A DNA stretch of 64,000 nucleotides from Bacillota bacterium (GTDB lineage: Bacteria; Bacillota; TC1), in contig JAQUGR010000001.1 in assembly GCA_028683955.1 (NCBI GenBank), positions 327,527-391,526 of the forward strand, written 5' to 3'. The position numbers and the translations under genes were made by a program. This document shows, in pieces, positions 26,757 to 37,253 of the stretch; position 1 is the stretch's first letter, and every line of letters starts with the position of its first letter. The notes below the pieces were generated by a model. That model was not told the origin of the DNA, did no database searches, and saw nothing but the letters and a program-made list of their open reading frames with translations.

Positions 26757-26776
26757 TTATATTACAGGAGGAAAAA

Positions 26777-29560
26777 ATGGAATATGATAAGACCCTTAAT
26801 CTACCGAAAACAGATTTTCCAATGCGTGGAGGACTGCCTAAAAAGGAACCGGAGATTTTAGCTAAATGGCAAGAAATGAATATTTATGAAAAAGTTCAAG
26901 AAAAAAATAAAGGCAGGGTAAAATATATCCTTCATGATGGACCTCCGTATGCAAATGGTGATATACATCTAGGAACATCTTTAAATAAAATTTTAAAAGA
27001 TATAGTAGTTAAATATAAATCTATGAATGGATTTGATGCACCTTACGTACCAGGTTGGGATACCCATGGTTTACCTATTGCTCAAAAAGTTTCAAATGTT
27101 TGGAAAATAAATAGACATGAAGTGGGTATACCTGCGTTTAGAGAAAAATGTAAAGAGTATGCTCTGAAATATGTTGATATACAACGTGAGTCATTTAAAA
27201 GACTAGGTGTTAGAGGTGATTTTGATCATCCCTATTTAACTTTGGATTCAAAATATGAAGGAACACAAATTAAAGTATTCGGAGATATGGTTGAAAAAGG
27301 CTATATATATAAAGGTCATAAGCCTGTATATTGGTGTGCCGATTGTGAAACTGCACTAGCAGAAGCTGAAGTTGAATATGCAGAGAAAAAATCTCCGTCA
27401 ATTTATGTGAAATTTAAAATTAAAGATGGTAAAGGATTAATTGAATCAAATAATTCATATGTAGTTATTTGGACTACTACTCCATGGACGTTGCCAGCAA
27501 ATGTTGCAATATCTGTAAATCCTGAATTTGAATATGTATTAATAGAAGCTGAACATAAAGGTAATAAAGAACAATATGTAATAGCAGAAGAATTAGTTAA
27601 TGAAAGTTTTGAAAACTGGGGTATTGAAAAAGGTGAAGTTTTAAAGAGATTCAAGGGAGAAGAACTTGAGTATATAGTCTGTGAAAATCCTTTAGTTGAT
27701 AGAGATTCAGTTGTTATATTAGGCGATCATGTTACATTGGAAACAGGAACTGGTTGTGTGCATACTGCGCCAGGACACGGTCTAGAAGACTTTGAAGTAG
27801 GCCAAAAATATAATTTAGAAGTAATTTCGCCTGTTGATCATCAAGGTGTATTTACAAAGGAAGCTGGTAAATATGCTGGCAAGAAAGCTGTTGATACCAA
27901 TAAGGATATAACAATAGATTTAGAAGAAAGTAATTCTTTATTAAGTTTAGTATTTATAAAACACCAATATCCACACTGTTGGAGATGTAAACATCCTTTA
28001 ATGTTTAGAGCAACAGAACAATGGTTTGCAAGTATAAAAGGATTTAGAGATCATGCGCTATCAGCAGTAACTAATGATGTTAAATGGATACCTAGCTGGG
28101 GACGTGAACGTATATATAATATGATTGCTGAAAGAAGTGACTGGTGCATTTCTAGACAAAGAGAATGGGGAGTACCAATTCCAATATTCTATTGTGGTGA
28201 TTGTGAAGAAGCTGTGTTAGATAAAAAATTAATTTATCATATTGGTGATTTAGTAGCTGAATATGGTTCTAATATATGGTTTAGTAAGGATGCTAAAGAG
28301 CTATTACCAGAAGGTTATGTTTGTTCTAAGTGTGGAGGAACACATTTTAGAAAAGAAACAGATATTATGGATGTTTGGTTTGATTCAGGTGTAAGTAATG
28401 TAGCAGTACTTAAACAAAGAGCAGAATTAGCTTATCCAGCAGATCTTTACTTAGAAGGTAGTGATCAATATAGAGGTTGGTTTAATTCATCTTTATCTAT
28501 CGCCGTTGCAATTACTGATAAAGCTCCGTATAAAGCTGTTTTAACACATGGATATGTTGTTGATGGTAAAGGTCGTAAAATGAGCAAATCAGTAGGTAAT
28601 GGTATTGATCCAAAAGATGTAGTTAAACAACTTGGAGCAGATATATTACGTTTATGGGCTGCATCAGCTGATTATAAAAAAGATATTTCTGTTTCAGATG
28701 AGATATTTAAACAAGTTACTGAGTCTTATAGAAAAATTAGAAATACTTTAAGATTTTTACATGGAAATCTTTATGATTTTAGTATTTCTAAAGACAAAGT
28801 TGATTATGAAAATCTATTAGAAATAGATAAATATATACTTTTAAGATTGAATGATACTATAAGAAAGGCAAAAACTGCTTTTGATAATTATGAATTTTAT
28901 ATGGCATTTAATTCAATACATCAATTTTGTATTTTAGATTTAAGTGCATTATATCTTGATGTAATTAAAGATAGAGTTTATGGTTCCTTACCAGGAAGTA
29001 TTGAACGAAGATCAGCACAAACTGCAATATTCGAAATTTTAAAAAGCTTAATGATTATGTTAACTCCAATATTATCTTTCACTATGGAAGAAATTTATGG
29101 CTATCTTGATGATGTGAATAAAGTTGAAAGTATTCAACTTTTAGATTTCCCATCCGAAAAAACTGTATATGAAAATAAGGCTTTAGCTGATAAATGGGAT
29201 AAATTGCTAGAAATCAGAGAACATATTTTGAAAGTTTTGGAAAAAGGCAGACAAGATGGATTATTTGGTAATTCATTGGGAGCTAAATTATTAATTAGTA
29301 CTAAAAATAAAGAATTATATGGATTTTTAAAAGAAAATGAAAAAGAAATTTTAGACATCTCAATTGTTTCTAGAATGGAAATTTCTTTTAATGGAAATGA
29401 TGAAGGCTTTGAATTATATGATGATTTATATATAAAAGCTGAAAATATTAAGGATGAAAAATGTGAACGTTGCTGGATGCTAGTAGAGGGTATTGGAACT
29501 GATAAAGACCACCCAACATTATGTCCAAGATGTGCAAAAGTAATTAAAGAATTGGAGTAA
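26777..29560 (+). CDS. ileS: Isoleucyl-tRNA synthetase
   Basis: Charges tRNA-Ile and edits mischarged valine. 927 residues, the bacterial type: GPPYANGDIHLGTSLNK near the N-terminus, the editing domain (TTTPWTLPANVA, TGTGCVHTAPGHG), WCISRQREWGVPIPIFYC, YLEGSDQYRGWFNSSL, KMSKS at K601-S605, anticodon-binding helices and a C-terminal zinc finger (CERCW and CPRC). The HIGH motif reads HLGT (H64-T67), so its last His is replaced by Thr. The ribosome site AGGAGG is strong; no T-box fits in the 20-base gap before it. Confidence 0.97.
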   Translation: MEYDKTLNLPKTDFPMRGGLPKKEPEILAKWQEMNIYEKVQEKNKGRVKYILHDGPPYANGDIHLGTSLNKILKDIVVKYKSMNGFDAPYVPGWDTHGLPIAQKVSNVWKINRHEVGIPAFREKCKEYALKYVDIQRESFKRLGVRGDFDHPYLTLDSKYEGTQIKVFGDMVEKGYIYKGHKPVYWCADCETALAEAEVEYAEKKSPSIYVKFKIKDGKGLIESNNSYVVIWTTTPWTLPANVAISVNPEFEYVLIEAEHKGNKEQYVIAEELVNESFENWGIEKGEVLKRFKGEELEYIVCENPLVDRDSVVILGDHVTLETGTGCVHTAPGHGLEDFEVGQKYNLEVISPVDHQGVFTKEAGKYAGKKAVDTNKDITIDLEESNSLLSLVFIKHQYPHCWRCKHPLMFRATEQWFASIKGFRDHALSAVTNDVKWIPSWGRERIYNMIAERSDWCISRQREWGVPIPIFYCGDCEEAVLDKKLIYHIGDLVAEYGSNIWFSKDAKELLPEGYVCSKCGGTHFRKETDIMDVWFDSGVSNVAVLKQRAELAYPADLYLEGSDQYRGWFNSSLSIAVAITDKAPYKAVLTHGYVVDGKGRKMSKSVGNGIDPKDVVKQLGADILRLWAASADYKKDISVSDEIFKQVTESYRKIRNTLRFLHGNLYDFSISKDKVDYENLLEIDKYILLRLNDTIRKAKTAFDNYEFYMAFNSIHQFCILDLSALYLDVIKDRVYGSLPGSIERRSAQTAIFEILKSLMIMLTPILSFTMEEIYGYLDDVNKVESIQLLDFPSEKTVYENKALADKWDKLLEIREHILKVLEKGRQDGLFGNSLGAKLLISTKNKELYGFLKENEKEILDISIVSRMEISFNGNDEGFELYDDLYIKAENIKDEKCERCWMLVEGIGTDKDHPTLCPRCAKVIKELE

Positions 29561-29564
29561 AAAA

Positions 29565-30140
29565 ATGTTTGTAGAAGTAGGAATATCAGCTAGACATGTA
29601 CATTTATCTAGAACAGATATAGATATTTTGTTTGGAAAAGATTACCAATTAACGGTATTTAAGGATTTAAAACAACTAGGACAATATGCTGCAAATGAAA
29701 AAGTAGAACTTGTTGGACCAAAAAGTAGTTTTACCACTGTAAGAATTCTTGGGCCTGAAAGAAAAAAAAGCCAAGTAGAACTATCTGCAACTGACTGTAT
29801 GAAAATTGGCGTTCCAGTTGTATTAAGAGACTCTGGTGACCATAAAGATACACCAAGTGTGAAATTAGTTGGACCTAAAGGTTCTGTTGAACTGGAAGGT
29901 GGAGTTATGGTAGCTTCTAGACATATGCATGTATGCACAGCTACTGCATTAAAAGAAGGCATAAAAAATGGAGACTTATTATGTGCTAAAGTTCCTGGAG
30001 ACAGAGAAGTTATATTTGGTAATGTATTAGCTAGAGTTGACGAAACATTTGTTGATGAATTACATTTAGATACAGATGAAGCAAATGCTTCATTTGTTAA
30101 AAATAATCAAGAGGTTGAAGTTTATAAATGCCAAAAATAA
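29565..30140 (+). CDS. pduL: Phosphate acyltransferase PduL
   Basis: Converts acyl-CoA and phosphate to acyl-phosphate, an alternative to Pta. 191 residues in two similar halves, each with His-rich metal motifs (ISARHVHLSRTDIDILFG and VASRHMHVCTATALK), plus QYAANEKVELVGPK. It starts right at the domain, so it lacks the N-terminal peptide that sends PduL into microcompartments and is probably cytosolic. With AckA at 62269 it would make acetate and ATP from acetyl-CoA. It overlaps lspA by 13 bases. Confidence 0.93.
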   Translation: MFVEVGISARHVHLSRTDIDILFGKDYQLTVFKDLKQLGQYAANEKVELVGPKSSFTTVRILGPERKKSQVELSATDCMKIGVPVVLRDSGDHKDTPSVKLVGPKGSVELEGGVMVASRHMHVCTATALKEGIKNGDLLCAKVPGDREVIFGNVLARVDETFVDELHLDTDEANASFVKNNQEVEVYKCQK

Positions 30141-30682
30141 AATATAAATTTAAAAAAGACAAAAATATTAAAGAAATATTAGACAAACCCTTGGATAAAA
30201 ATAAAGTGAAATTTTTCTCTTTATTTATTTTAATACCAATGATTCTTACAATTATTGACCAATTTACGAAAATATTAGTAAATAAATATATGATTATTGG
30301 AGATGAAATTAATGTAATTCCTGGCTTCTTTAATATAAACTATGTGATAAACAAGGGAGCTGCGTTAGGAATATTTGAGAATATGACTTTCTTTTTAGTT
30401 ATTGTTTCTTTACTTATGATTATTTTTATATATTTTCTAGCATATAATGATTTTAAAAGTGATCATACAATTATTCCTGAAATGATTATAGTTGGTGGGG
30501 CAATTGGTAATCTAATTGATAGAATCTTTTTAGCTGGTAATGTTAGAGATTTCTTAGAAGTTCCTTTCTTTGCAGTAATGAACTTTGCAGATTGGTTTGT
30601 AAGTATCGGTATAGCCCTTTTATTAATAAAATATATCTATTATTATAATAGAATAGAAAAGAATGAAAAAAAAAATGAATAA
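30128..30682 (+). CDS. lspA: Lipoprotein signal peptidase (signal peptidase II)
   Basis: Membrane aspartyl protease that removes signal peptides from prolipoproteins. 184 residues with four membrane helices. Family motifs: DQFTKILVNKY, NKGAALGIF, GGAIGNLIDR, VRDFLEV (catalytic D141) and NFADWFVSIG (catalytic D155). A basic N-terminal extension of about 30 residues precedes the first helix; no better internal start is seen. It overlaps pduL and the pseudouridine synthase gene. Confidence 0.94.
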   Translation: MPKIKYKFKKDKNIKEILDKPLDKNKVKFFSLFILIPMILTIIDQFTKILVNKYMIIGDEINVIPGFFNINYVINKGAALGIFENMTFFLVIVSLLMIIFIYFLAYNDFKSDHTIIPEMIIVGGAIGNLIDRIFLAGNVRDFLEVPFFAVMNFADWFVSIGIALLLIKYIYYYNRIEKNEKKNE

Positions 30683-31571
30683 ACAAGTTATTAGAGCGGA
30701 AGCTCGTGAAAGAGTAGATAAATATATTAGTAGTGTTTTAGATTATTCTAGAGCATTTACTGAGCAACTGCTTTTAGATGAAAAAGTAATGGTTAATGAA
30801 ATTATAGTAAAGAAAAATCATAAGTTGAATATTGGCGATACTATCTCTATAGATTCTTTTGAACCTGTAGAAGTTGATATAAAAGGATCGAAGATTGATC
30901 TAGATATTGTTTACGAAGATGATGATATTATTGTTATAAATAAACAAAAAGGATTAGTAGTTCATCCTGCTCCAGGAAACTATGATAATACTTTAGTTAA
31001 TGGCTTAATGTACTACAATAAAAATTTATCCACAATTAATGGAGAAATGAGACCAGGAATTGTACATAGAATTGATAAAGATACCTCTGGGGTAATTGTA
31101 GTAGCAAAAAATGACAAAGCACATAATGCTCTAGCAAAACAATTTAAAGATCATTCAATTACGAGAAAATATTTGGCTTTAGTTGTTGGAAATATTTCAG
31201 AAGCAACTGGAGAAATTAATTTACCAATAGGCAGGGATCCTAAAAGTCGTACAAAAATGGCCGTTGTTAGTTCTGGGAAACAAGCAAAAACACATTATAG
31301 AGTGCTTGAAAATTTTGATGGTTATACTTTAGTTGAATGTAGACTCGAAACTGGCAGAACACATCAAATTAGAGTACATATGAGGTATATAAAACATCCT
31401 TTAGTTGGTGATCCTTTATATGGGTCAAAAAGTGTAAGGTTTCCACTAGATGGACAATATCTTCATGCTGGAGTTTTAGGATTTATTCATCCAAGCACAG
31501 GGGAATATATAGAATTCAATTCTGATTTGCCAGCATATTTTCAAGAAACAATAAATGAACTAAGAGGTTAG
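30663..31571 (+). CDS. RluD-type 23S rRNA pseudouridine synthase
   Basis: Converts uridines to pseudouridine in RNA. 302 residues: N-terminal S4 RNA-binding domain (ERVDKYISSVL, VMVNEIIVKKNHKLNIGDTI), then the RluA-family catalytic domain with GLVVHPAPGN, the active-site motif HRIDKDTSGVIVVAKN and RLETGRTHQIRVHM. The exact target base is not readable; RluD-like by domain order. It directly follows lspA, the same pairing as B. subtilis lspA-ylyB. Confidence 0.94.
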   Translation: MKKKMNKQVIRAEARERVDKYISSVLDYSRAFTEQLLLDEKVMVNEIIVKKNHKLNIGDTISIDSFEPVEVDIKGSKIDLDIVYEDDDIIVINKQKGLVVHPAPGNYDNTLVNGLMYYNKNLSTINGEMRPGIVHRIDKDTSGVIVVAKNDKAHNALAKQFKDHSITRKYLALVVGNISEATGEINLPIGRDPKSRTKMAVVSSGKQAKTHYRVLENFDGYTLVECRLETGRTHQIRVHMRYIKHPLVGDPLYGSKSVRFPLDGQYLHAGVLGFIHPSTGEYIEFNSDLPAYFQETINELRG

Positions 31572-31573
31572 TA

Positions 31574-32440
31574 ATGAATAAAGACTATTGTTTAAGAGGT
31601 ACTGCTAAATCGGAAAAGGTAAGATTCTTTATAGCATCAACTAAGGAATTAGTTGAACAAGCAAGGATTAAACATAACTTATCACCACTTGCAGCAGCAG
31701 CATTAGGCAGAACTATGACAGCTACAGCAATGATGGGAATAAATTTAAAAGGTAAAGACACAATAACCATAGTATTTAAAGGTGATGGTGTTCTTGGTAA
31801 TGTTATTGCAAAAGGTAATAGTGATGGAGAGGTTAAAGGTTATGTAGATAATCCTGAAGCCGATTTACCATTAAAGAATAATGGTAAGATAGATGTTAGT
31901 GCTGGTATAGGTTTTGGAAATCTATACATTACTAAAGATATGGGTTTAAAAGATCCATATGTGGGGACTGTACCGATTGTTAGTGGTGAGATTGGTGAAG
32001 ATATAACTGAATATTTCTATAGTTCAGAACAAACCTTATCTGCTGTAGGCTTAGGTGTACTGATAGATATTGATTACTCCGTAAAATCAGCAGGAGGATT
32101 CATTTTACAATTAATGCCTGGGGCAGAAATGGAAATAGGGGCGGAACTTGATGATAAAGTACAAAATCTCCCTCCATTAAGTACATATTTAATCGATAAT
32201 ACACCTGAAGATTTATTGGAATATTTCTTTGGGTATGATTATAAATTATTAGATAAGAAAAATGTAAAATTTCATTGTCAATGTAATAAGGACAATTTTA
32301 AAAGTGCTCTTATTACTTTAGGTAAAGTTGAATTAGAAAAGTTAGCTAAAGATGATGAAATTGAAGTTGTTTGTCAATTTTGTAATGAAAAATATATATT
32401 TGATAACGATGAGTTATTAGAACTAGTTAAATTGATTTAA
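31574..32440 (+). CDS. hslO: Redox-regulated chaperone Hsp33
   Basis: Holdase chaperone switched on by oxidative unfolding. 288 residues, with the N-terminal domain (LGRTMTATAMMG, VAKGN-like VIAKGNSDGEVKGYVDNP, SGEIGEDITEYFYSSEQ) and the C-terminal zinc switch C235xC237 and C267xxC270. All four cysteines are present, so the redox switch should work. It starts 2 bases after the pseudouridine synthase gene and is followed by a hairpin. Confidence 0.95.
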   Translation: MNKDYCLRGTAKSEKVRFFIASTKELVEQARIKHNLSPLAAAALGRTMTATAMMGINLKGKDTITIVFKGDGVLGNVIAKGNSDGEVKGYVDNPEADLPLKNNGKIDVSAGIGFGNLYITKDMGLKDPYVGTVPIVSGEIGEDITEYFYSSEQTLSAVGLGVLIDIDYSVKSAGGFILQLMPGAEMEIGAELDDKVQNLPPLSTYLIDNTPEDLLEYFFGYDYKLLDKKNVKFHCQCNKDNFKSALITLGKVELEKLAKDDEIEVVCQFCNEKYIFDNDELLELVKLI

Positions 32441-32444
32441 ATTT

Positions 32445-32470
32445 AAGCGCTTTTCTTTTGGAAAGCGCTT
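32445..32470 (+). terminator. Hairpin after hslO
   Basis: AAGCGCTTT (32445-32453) pairs with AAAGCGCTT (32462-32470) over an 8-base loop. There is no good T run afterwards, so it may be a weak terminator or an mRNA end processing site. Confidence 0.45.
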
Positions 32471-32491
32471 TATTACATGGAGGTAAAAAAA

Positions 32492-34918
32492 TTGGATAAA
32501 AAAGTTGAGTTATTGGCACCTGCAGGTGGACTAGAACAATTAAAAGCAGCAATTTATAATGGAGCCGATGCGATATATTTTGGCGGAGAAAAATTTTCTG
32601 CCAGAGCAAATGCTACTAATTTTAATAAAAATGAAATAATTATAGCAAGAAGGTTAACAAAAAAACACAATATTAAATTATATTGTGCAATAAATACAGT
32701 AATTTTTAATAATGAACTTGAAGAAGTTATAAATTATATAGCTTTTTTATCAAAAGTAGGTATTGATGCATTAATTGTACAAGACATAGGGTTAATAACA
32801 TTAGTAAAAGAATATTTTCCTGATATGGAAATACATAGTAGTACACAATTATCAATTCAAAATACCTATGGTTTAGAATTTTTAAAAACCTTAGGAGTAA
32901 AACGAGCTGTATTGCCAAGAGAATCATCTTTAAAAGACATTTTAAAAATGAAAAATTCTGGTATTGAACTTGAAGCCTTTGTTCATGGAGCAATTTGTAT
33001 ATGCTTTTCTGGACAGTGTTTAATGAGCAGTATGATAGGTGGCAGAAGTGGAAATAGAGGTGCTTGTGCACAACCATGTAGATTAAAATATAATCTTATA
33101 GACTACAAATCAAAAGAAGTAATATGCGAAAATGCATCATATTTAAGTCCAAAGGACATGATGCTAATAAATTCAGTGGATAAGTTAATTGAAGCTGGTA
33201 TTAAATCTTTTAAAATTGAAGGAAGAATGAAAACACCTGAATATGTAGCTACTATTATTAAATTTTATAGAATGGCTATTGATAAAGCTTTATCAGGAGA
33301 AGAATTAAACTTAACCCAGGAAGAAAACAATGAAATTGCTCAAGTATTTAGTAGAGATTTTACAGACTCATATTTATATGGGAAAAGTGGCAAGGATATG
33401 ATGAACGTCAATAAACCTAATAATCGTGGTACTTTAGCCGGTAGAGTGCAAAATTTTAAAGATGGGAAAGTATCAGTGTTACTTAAAACACCGATACAAC
33501 TTGGGGATAAATTATCTTTTTGGACTACTGTAGAAGGTAGAGTGAATATTAGTGTTGACAGAATTAATAAAGAGGGTGTATTTGTTGACTCAGCGGAAGC
33601 TAAAGACATTGTTACTTTAGATATTCCAAAAAGAGTTAATAGAGATGATAGAATATTTAAAACAGAATCAGCTTATAATAAAGCAATTATTGAAAAACAA
33701 ATAAATAGTTTTAATATTGATGAAAAAATATCTTTGGACATTGAAATGTATGGACAAGTTGGTGAACCACTAACAATGGAATTTATTGATGAAGATGGTT
33801 TTAAAAGCAAAGTCGTTTCAGAAATAATATTAGAAGAAGCATTAAAACATCCATTAAATGAGGAGTCTTTAAGAACTCAAATTCGTTTAGGTGATACTAG
33901 TTATATCTTACGTGATTTAAAACTTAATGTAGGTCATATTATGGTGCCTAAAAGCGTTCTTAATAATATGAGGAGAGATGGTATTAAAAGTATTATTGAA
34001 AAAAGAGAAGAACATTTTAATTTTAAACATATTGAAATCAGATCTAATATAAATGAAAAAAATTTAATTGCTAAAAGGCCTAAAATAGGCGTAATTGTAG
34101 AAAGTATAGATAAAATAAAAGAACTGTTAGTAAGAGATGTTGATTATATATATTATCCTCTTATAAATTTTAAAAATATTGGAAGCAGTGCAATAGATTT
34201 TTTGAATTATATAAAATTATTAAGTGATGATCAAAGAAAGATTATAGTCTTAGATTTACCACGATTTATTAGAGAAGATGATATGGCTTTTATATTAAGT
34301 CAAATAGATATGTTTAAACCATATATATATAGCTTTAGAGCAAATACCGTAGATCACATTATAATGTTGAAAAGTCTTGGAATCCATAACATTCATGGGA
34401 ATTCAAGCCTGAATATAGTAAATAGTGTTGCTTATAATTTTTACAAAAATATTTTAAGTTTAACAGAAATAGAATTATCAAAAGAATTAAACATTGCTCA
34501 ACTATATGACTTGAATAATAGTGCACAATTAACAATTTATGGCATAACAGAATTGATGATAATGGAACATTGTTTGATTGGATCAGAAATTGGACCTAAA
34601 AAGTGCAAAGAAAGAATATATGCACTTAAAGATAGAATTGATGTAGAATTTCCAATTTTAGTTGATGAAATTGGTAAAAATCACATAATTAATAGCAGGA
34701 AACTTATGATAATTGATGAATTAATAATTTTAATGGAAACTGGGTACCATAATTTTATACTTAATTTTATTATGACCGACATTGATATACTGAGAGAAAT
34801 TATTGATATATATATTGCAGTAATAAGAAACCATAAGAATATAACAAAAGCAAAAGATGAAATTTTTTGCTTAGAGTCTAATTTAACCAAAGGGCATTTT
34901 AATAGAGGTATAATTTAA
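32492..34918 (+). CDS. U32 family peptidase/RNA hydroxylation protein
   Basis: 808 residues. The N-terminal part has the U32 pattern (LLAPAGGLEQLKAAIYNGAD, VFHG-like EAFVHGAICICFSGQCLMSS, GGRSGNRGACAQPCRLKY, FKIEGRMKTPEYVA), then FTDSYLYGKSG and a long C-terminal region typical of collagenase-like U32 proteins with DUF3656. Several U32 proteins (RlhA, TrhP) act in rRNA or tRNA hydroxylation rather than proteolysis, so the substrate is open. TTG 32492 is chosen: the earlier ATG at 32477 overlaps GGAGGT (32479-32484), which serves as ribosome site. It overlaps mutS2 by one base. Confidence 0.88.
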   Translation: MDKKVELLAPAGGLEQLKAAIYNGADAIYFGGEKFSARANATNFNKNEIIIARRLTKKHNIKLYCAINTVIFNNELEEVINYIAFLSKVGIDALIVQDIGLITLVKEYFPDMEIHSSTQLSIQNTYGLEFLKTLGVKRAVLPRESSLKDILKMKNSGIELEAFVHGAICICFSGQCLMSSMIGGRSGNRGACAQPCRLKYNLIDYKSKEVICENASYLSPKDMMLINSVDKLIEAGIKSFKIEGRMKTPEYVATIIKFYRMAIDKALSGEELNLTQEENNEIAQVFSRDFTDSYLYGKSGKDMMNVNKPNNRGTLAGRVQNFKDGKVSVLLKTPIQLGDKLSFWTTVEGRVNISVDRINKEGVFVDSAEAKDIVTLDIPKRVNRDDRIFKTESAYNKAIIEKQINSFNIDEKISLDIEMYGQVGEPLTMEFIDEDGFKSKVVSEIILEEALKHPLNEESLRTQIRLGDTSYILRDLKLNVGHIMVPKSVLNNMRRDGIKSIIEKREEHFNFKHIEIRSNINEKNLIAKRPKIGVIVESIDKIKELLVRDVDYIYYPLINFKNIGSSAIDFLNYIKLLSDDQRKIIVLDLPRFIREDDMAFILSQIDMFKPYIYSFRANTVDHIIMLKSLGIHNIHGNSSLNIVNSVAYNFYKNILSLTEIELSKELNIAQLYDLNNSAQLTIYGITELMIMEHCLIGSEIGPKKCKERIYALKDRIDVEFPILVDEIGKNHIINSRKLMIIDELIILMETGYHNFILNFIMTDIDILREIIDIYIAVIRNHKNITKAKDEIFCLESNLTKGHFNRGII

Positions 34919-37245
34919 TGGTTCAAGAAAAAACAATTAAAAAATTAGAATTAGATAATATAAGGGAACTTTGTATAAGATTTGCTTCACATCCAATAAG
35001 CAAGAAACTGGTTAAAGAGCAGAAGTTGGCAAGAAATTTTAATGAAGCTGAAGATCGTCTATATGAAACAAATTCGGCATTACAACTCATTAGAACAAAA
35101 CCTGATCTGCCAAGCGGATCCTTACCTGACATGGAAGATACAATAGAAAAACTATCAGGGGAATTTCAACTTAATCCACACGATTTATTTTATTTACTTG
35201 TATTATTGCGTTCTTCTAAAGATATATTGAATTATTTTAAAGGTGGTTTAGAAAATCCAGTATTTTCAAGATTGATTAGTAATCTTTCTGATTTGAAATA
35301 TTTAAGAGACAGTATTAATAAGATTGTTGATGAGAATTCATTTATTAAAGATGATGCCAGTGAAGAGTTGTTAAGTATCAGAAGGAAACTAAAAAGCAAA
35401 AACAGTGAAGTGAAAAGACAACTTGAGCATATGTTAAAAAGGACATCTTTAGACAAGTATTTACAAGAAAAAGTAGTGGTTAGAAGAGGTGAACGATACT
35501 GTCTAAGTGTTAAAAAAGAGTTCGCTTATAAAATCCCAGGAGTTATTGAAGATACCTCTGCAAGTGGAAATACTGTATTTATAGAACCAATTGAAATTGG
35601 AAATATAAGAGGGGAATTAAATATTCTCAAGAAAGCTGAAAATGATGAAATTGATATAATATTAAGAAAAATATCAGCAACTCTATTTGTAGAAAAAGAT
35701 AATATTTTATTGATTTATAATACATTAGGTTTTTATAATTTTTATATAGCAAAAGGATTGTTTACTAGAAGTATTAAGGGAATTATTCCTGAAATAAACG
35801 ATCAAGGGAATATTAAATTACATAATGCCAGACATCCCTTATTATTTGGTAAAGTTGTAGCTAATGATTTGTTTTTAGGTGAAGGTTATAATAACTTAAT
35901 AATAAGTGGGCCTAATACAGGTGGAAAAACAGTCTTGTTGAAAATGGTAGGTCTTTTTGCACTTATGATTTCTTTAGGATATGGTATACCAGCCAATGAA
36001 GGCTCTAAAATGTCATACTTTAATAAAGTTTTGGTCGATATTGGTGATGAACAAAGTATTGAAAATTCATTGTCAACATTTTCTGGGCATATATATAATA
36101 TAAAAGAAATGCTGGATTTAGCAGACTCTAATACCTTACTTCTTTTTGATGAACTTGGAAATGGCACTGATCCTAAAGAGGGCAGTAGTTTAGCTATGTC
36201 AATTTTAATTTATTTAAATAATAAAGGTTGTCATAGTATTACTACAACTCATTATGGCGAATTGAAGGTTTTTGCATATAATACTCCAGGATTTTCTAAT
36301 GCTTCAATGGCTTTTGATGTAAGGACATTAGAACCAACCTACCAACTGATTATTGGTACTCCAGGTTCAAGTTTAGGTCTTGAAGTAGCTAAAAGATGTG
36401 GTCTCAAAGAAGAAATAATTATAACAGCAAAATCATTAATAGATAGTAGCGAATTGGAAACTAGTCAATTAATTCAATCCTTAGAAGAAGAAAGAAGTTT
36501 GTTAAATGAAAAACTTAAAAGTATAGATTTAGAAAAAAATATAATTGAAAATTTAAAGCAAAAATTAATAAATGAACAAGAAGCATTAAAGAATAAAGAT
36601 CAAAAGATTATTAATAAGGATTTACAAAAGTCACAGGATATTTTAACTAATATAAAACTTGAAAGTGAAAATATAATTAAAGAACTAAAAGAATTGAAAT
36701 TAAATAATCCTGATTTAGCTAATAAAGCGAGAAATAAAATTAAAAGATTAGAAGATAGCCTATCTGAGGTGAAAATTAATAGTCAAAAAAGTGGAACTAA
36801 ATCTTTAAAGAAAGGTCAATCAGTAAAAGTTGTCTCTCTTGATAAAGAAGGGGAAGTAGTGGAAGCTGATGATAACAAAAGATTTGCTGTAATAAAAATT
36901 GGTATTATGAAAATCAATTTACCATATGATGACTTAATAATAGAGGTAATGGATAAAGTAGAAGAAAATTATAGAATTATCAAAGAAGTAAATATAGGCA
37001 ATATACCTATGGAAATTGATGTTAGAGGTCTAAATGTTGACGAATGTATTTATAAATTAGAAAAATATTTAGACCAGGCGGTCTTAAGCAAGTATCCATT
37101 TATAAGAATAATACATGGCATGGGTACAGGTGCTTTAAGAAAAGGAATTTGGGAATACTTGCAAAGGTTATCATATATAAAAAGCTTTCGTTATGGAGAA
37201 GCCAATGAAGGCAGTATAGGTGCAACTATAGTTTATTTAAAATAG
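34918..37245 (+). CDS. mutS2: Endonuclease MutS2
   Basis: DNA- and ribosome-associated MutS homologue that suppresses recombination and takes part in ribosome rescue. 775 residues: core and clamp helices, Walker A GPNTGGKT (331-338), Walker B LLFDELGNGTDP, TTTHYGELK, a long coiled coil (about 510-640), a KOW-like domain (LKKGQSVKVVSLDKEGEV) and a C-terminal Smr nuclease domain (EIDVRGLNVDECIYKLE, IRIIHGMGTGALRKGIWEYL). Complete; no mismatch-recognition domain, as expected for MutS2. Confidence 0.97.
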   Translation: MVQEKTIKKLELDNIRELCIRFASHPISKKLVKEQKLARNFNEAEDRLYETNSALQLIRTKPDLPSGSLPDMEDTIEKLSGEFQLNPHDLFYLLVLLRSSKDILNYFKGGLENPVFSRLISNLSDLKYLRDSINKIVDENSFIKDDASEELLSIRRKLKSKNSEVKRQLEHMLKRTSLDKYLQEKVVVRRGERYCLSVKKEFAYKIPGVIEDTSASGNTVFIEPIEIGNIRGELNILKKAENDEIDIILRKISATLFVEKDNILLIYNTLGFYNFYIAKGLFTRSIKGIIPEINDQGNIKLHNARHPLLFGKVVANDLFLGEGYNNLIISGPNTGGKTVLLKMVGLFALMISLGYGIPANEGSKMSYFNKVLVDIGDEQSIENSLSTFSGHIYNIKEMLDLADSNTLLLFDELGNGTDPKEGSSLAMSILIYLNNKGCHSITTTHYGELKVFAYNTPGFSNASMAFDVRTLEPTYQLIIGTPGSSLGLEVAKRCGLKEEIIITAKSLIDSSELETSQLIQSLEEERSLLNEKLKSIDLEKNIIENLKQKLINEQEALKNKDQKIINKDLQKSQDILTNIKLESENIIKELKELKLNNPDLANKARNKIKRLEDSLSEVKINSQKSGTKSLKKGQSVKVVSLDKEGEVVEADDNKRFAVIKIGIMKINLPYDDLIIEVMDKVEENYRIIKEVNIGNIPMEIDVRGLNVDECIYKLEKYLDQAVLSKYPFIRIIHGMGTGALRKGIWEYLQRLSYIKSFRYGEANEGSIGATIVYLK

Positions 37246-37253
37246 GAGGGAAT

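Noticed and set aside
26757..26776. T-box leader for ileS
   Set aside because: Only 20 bases separate divIVA from ileS, and they hold just the ribosome site.
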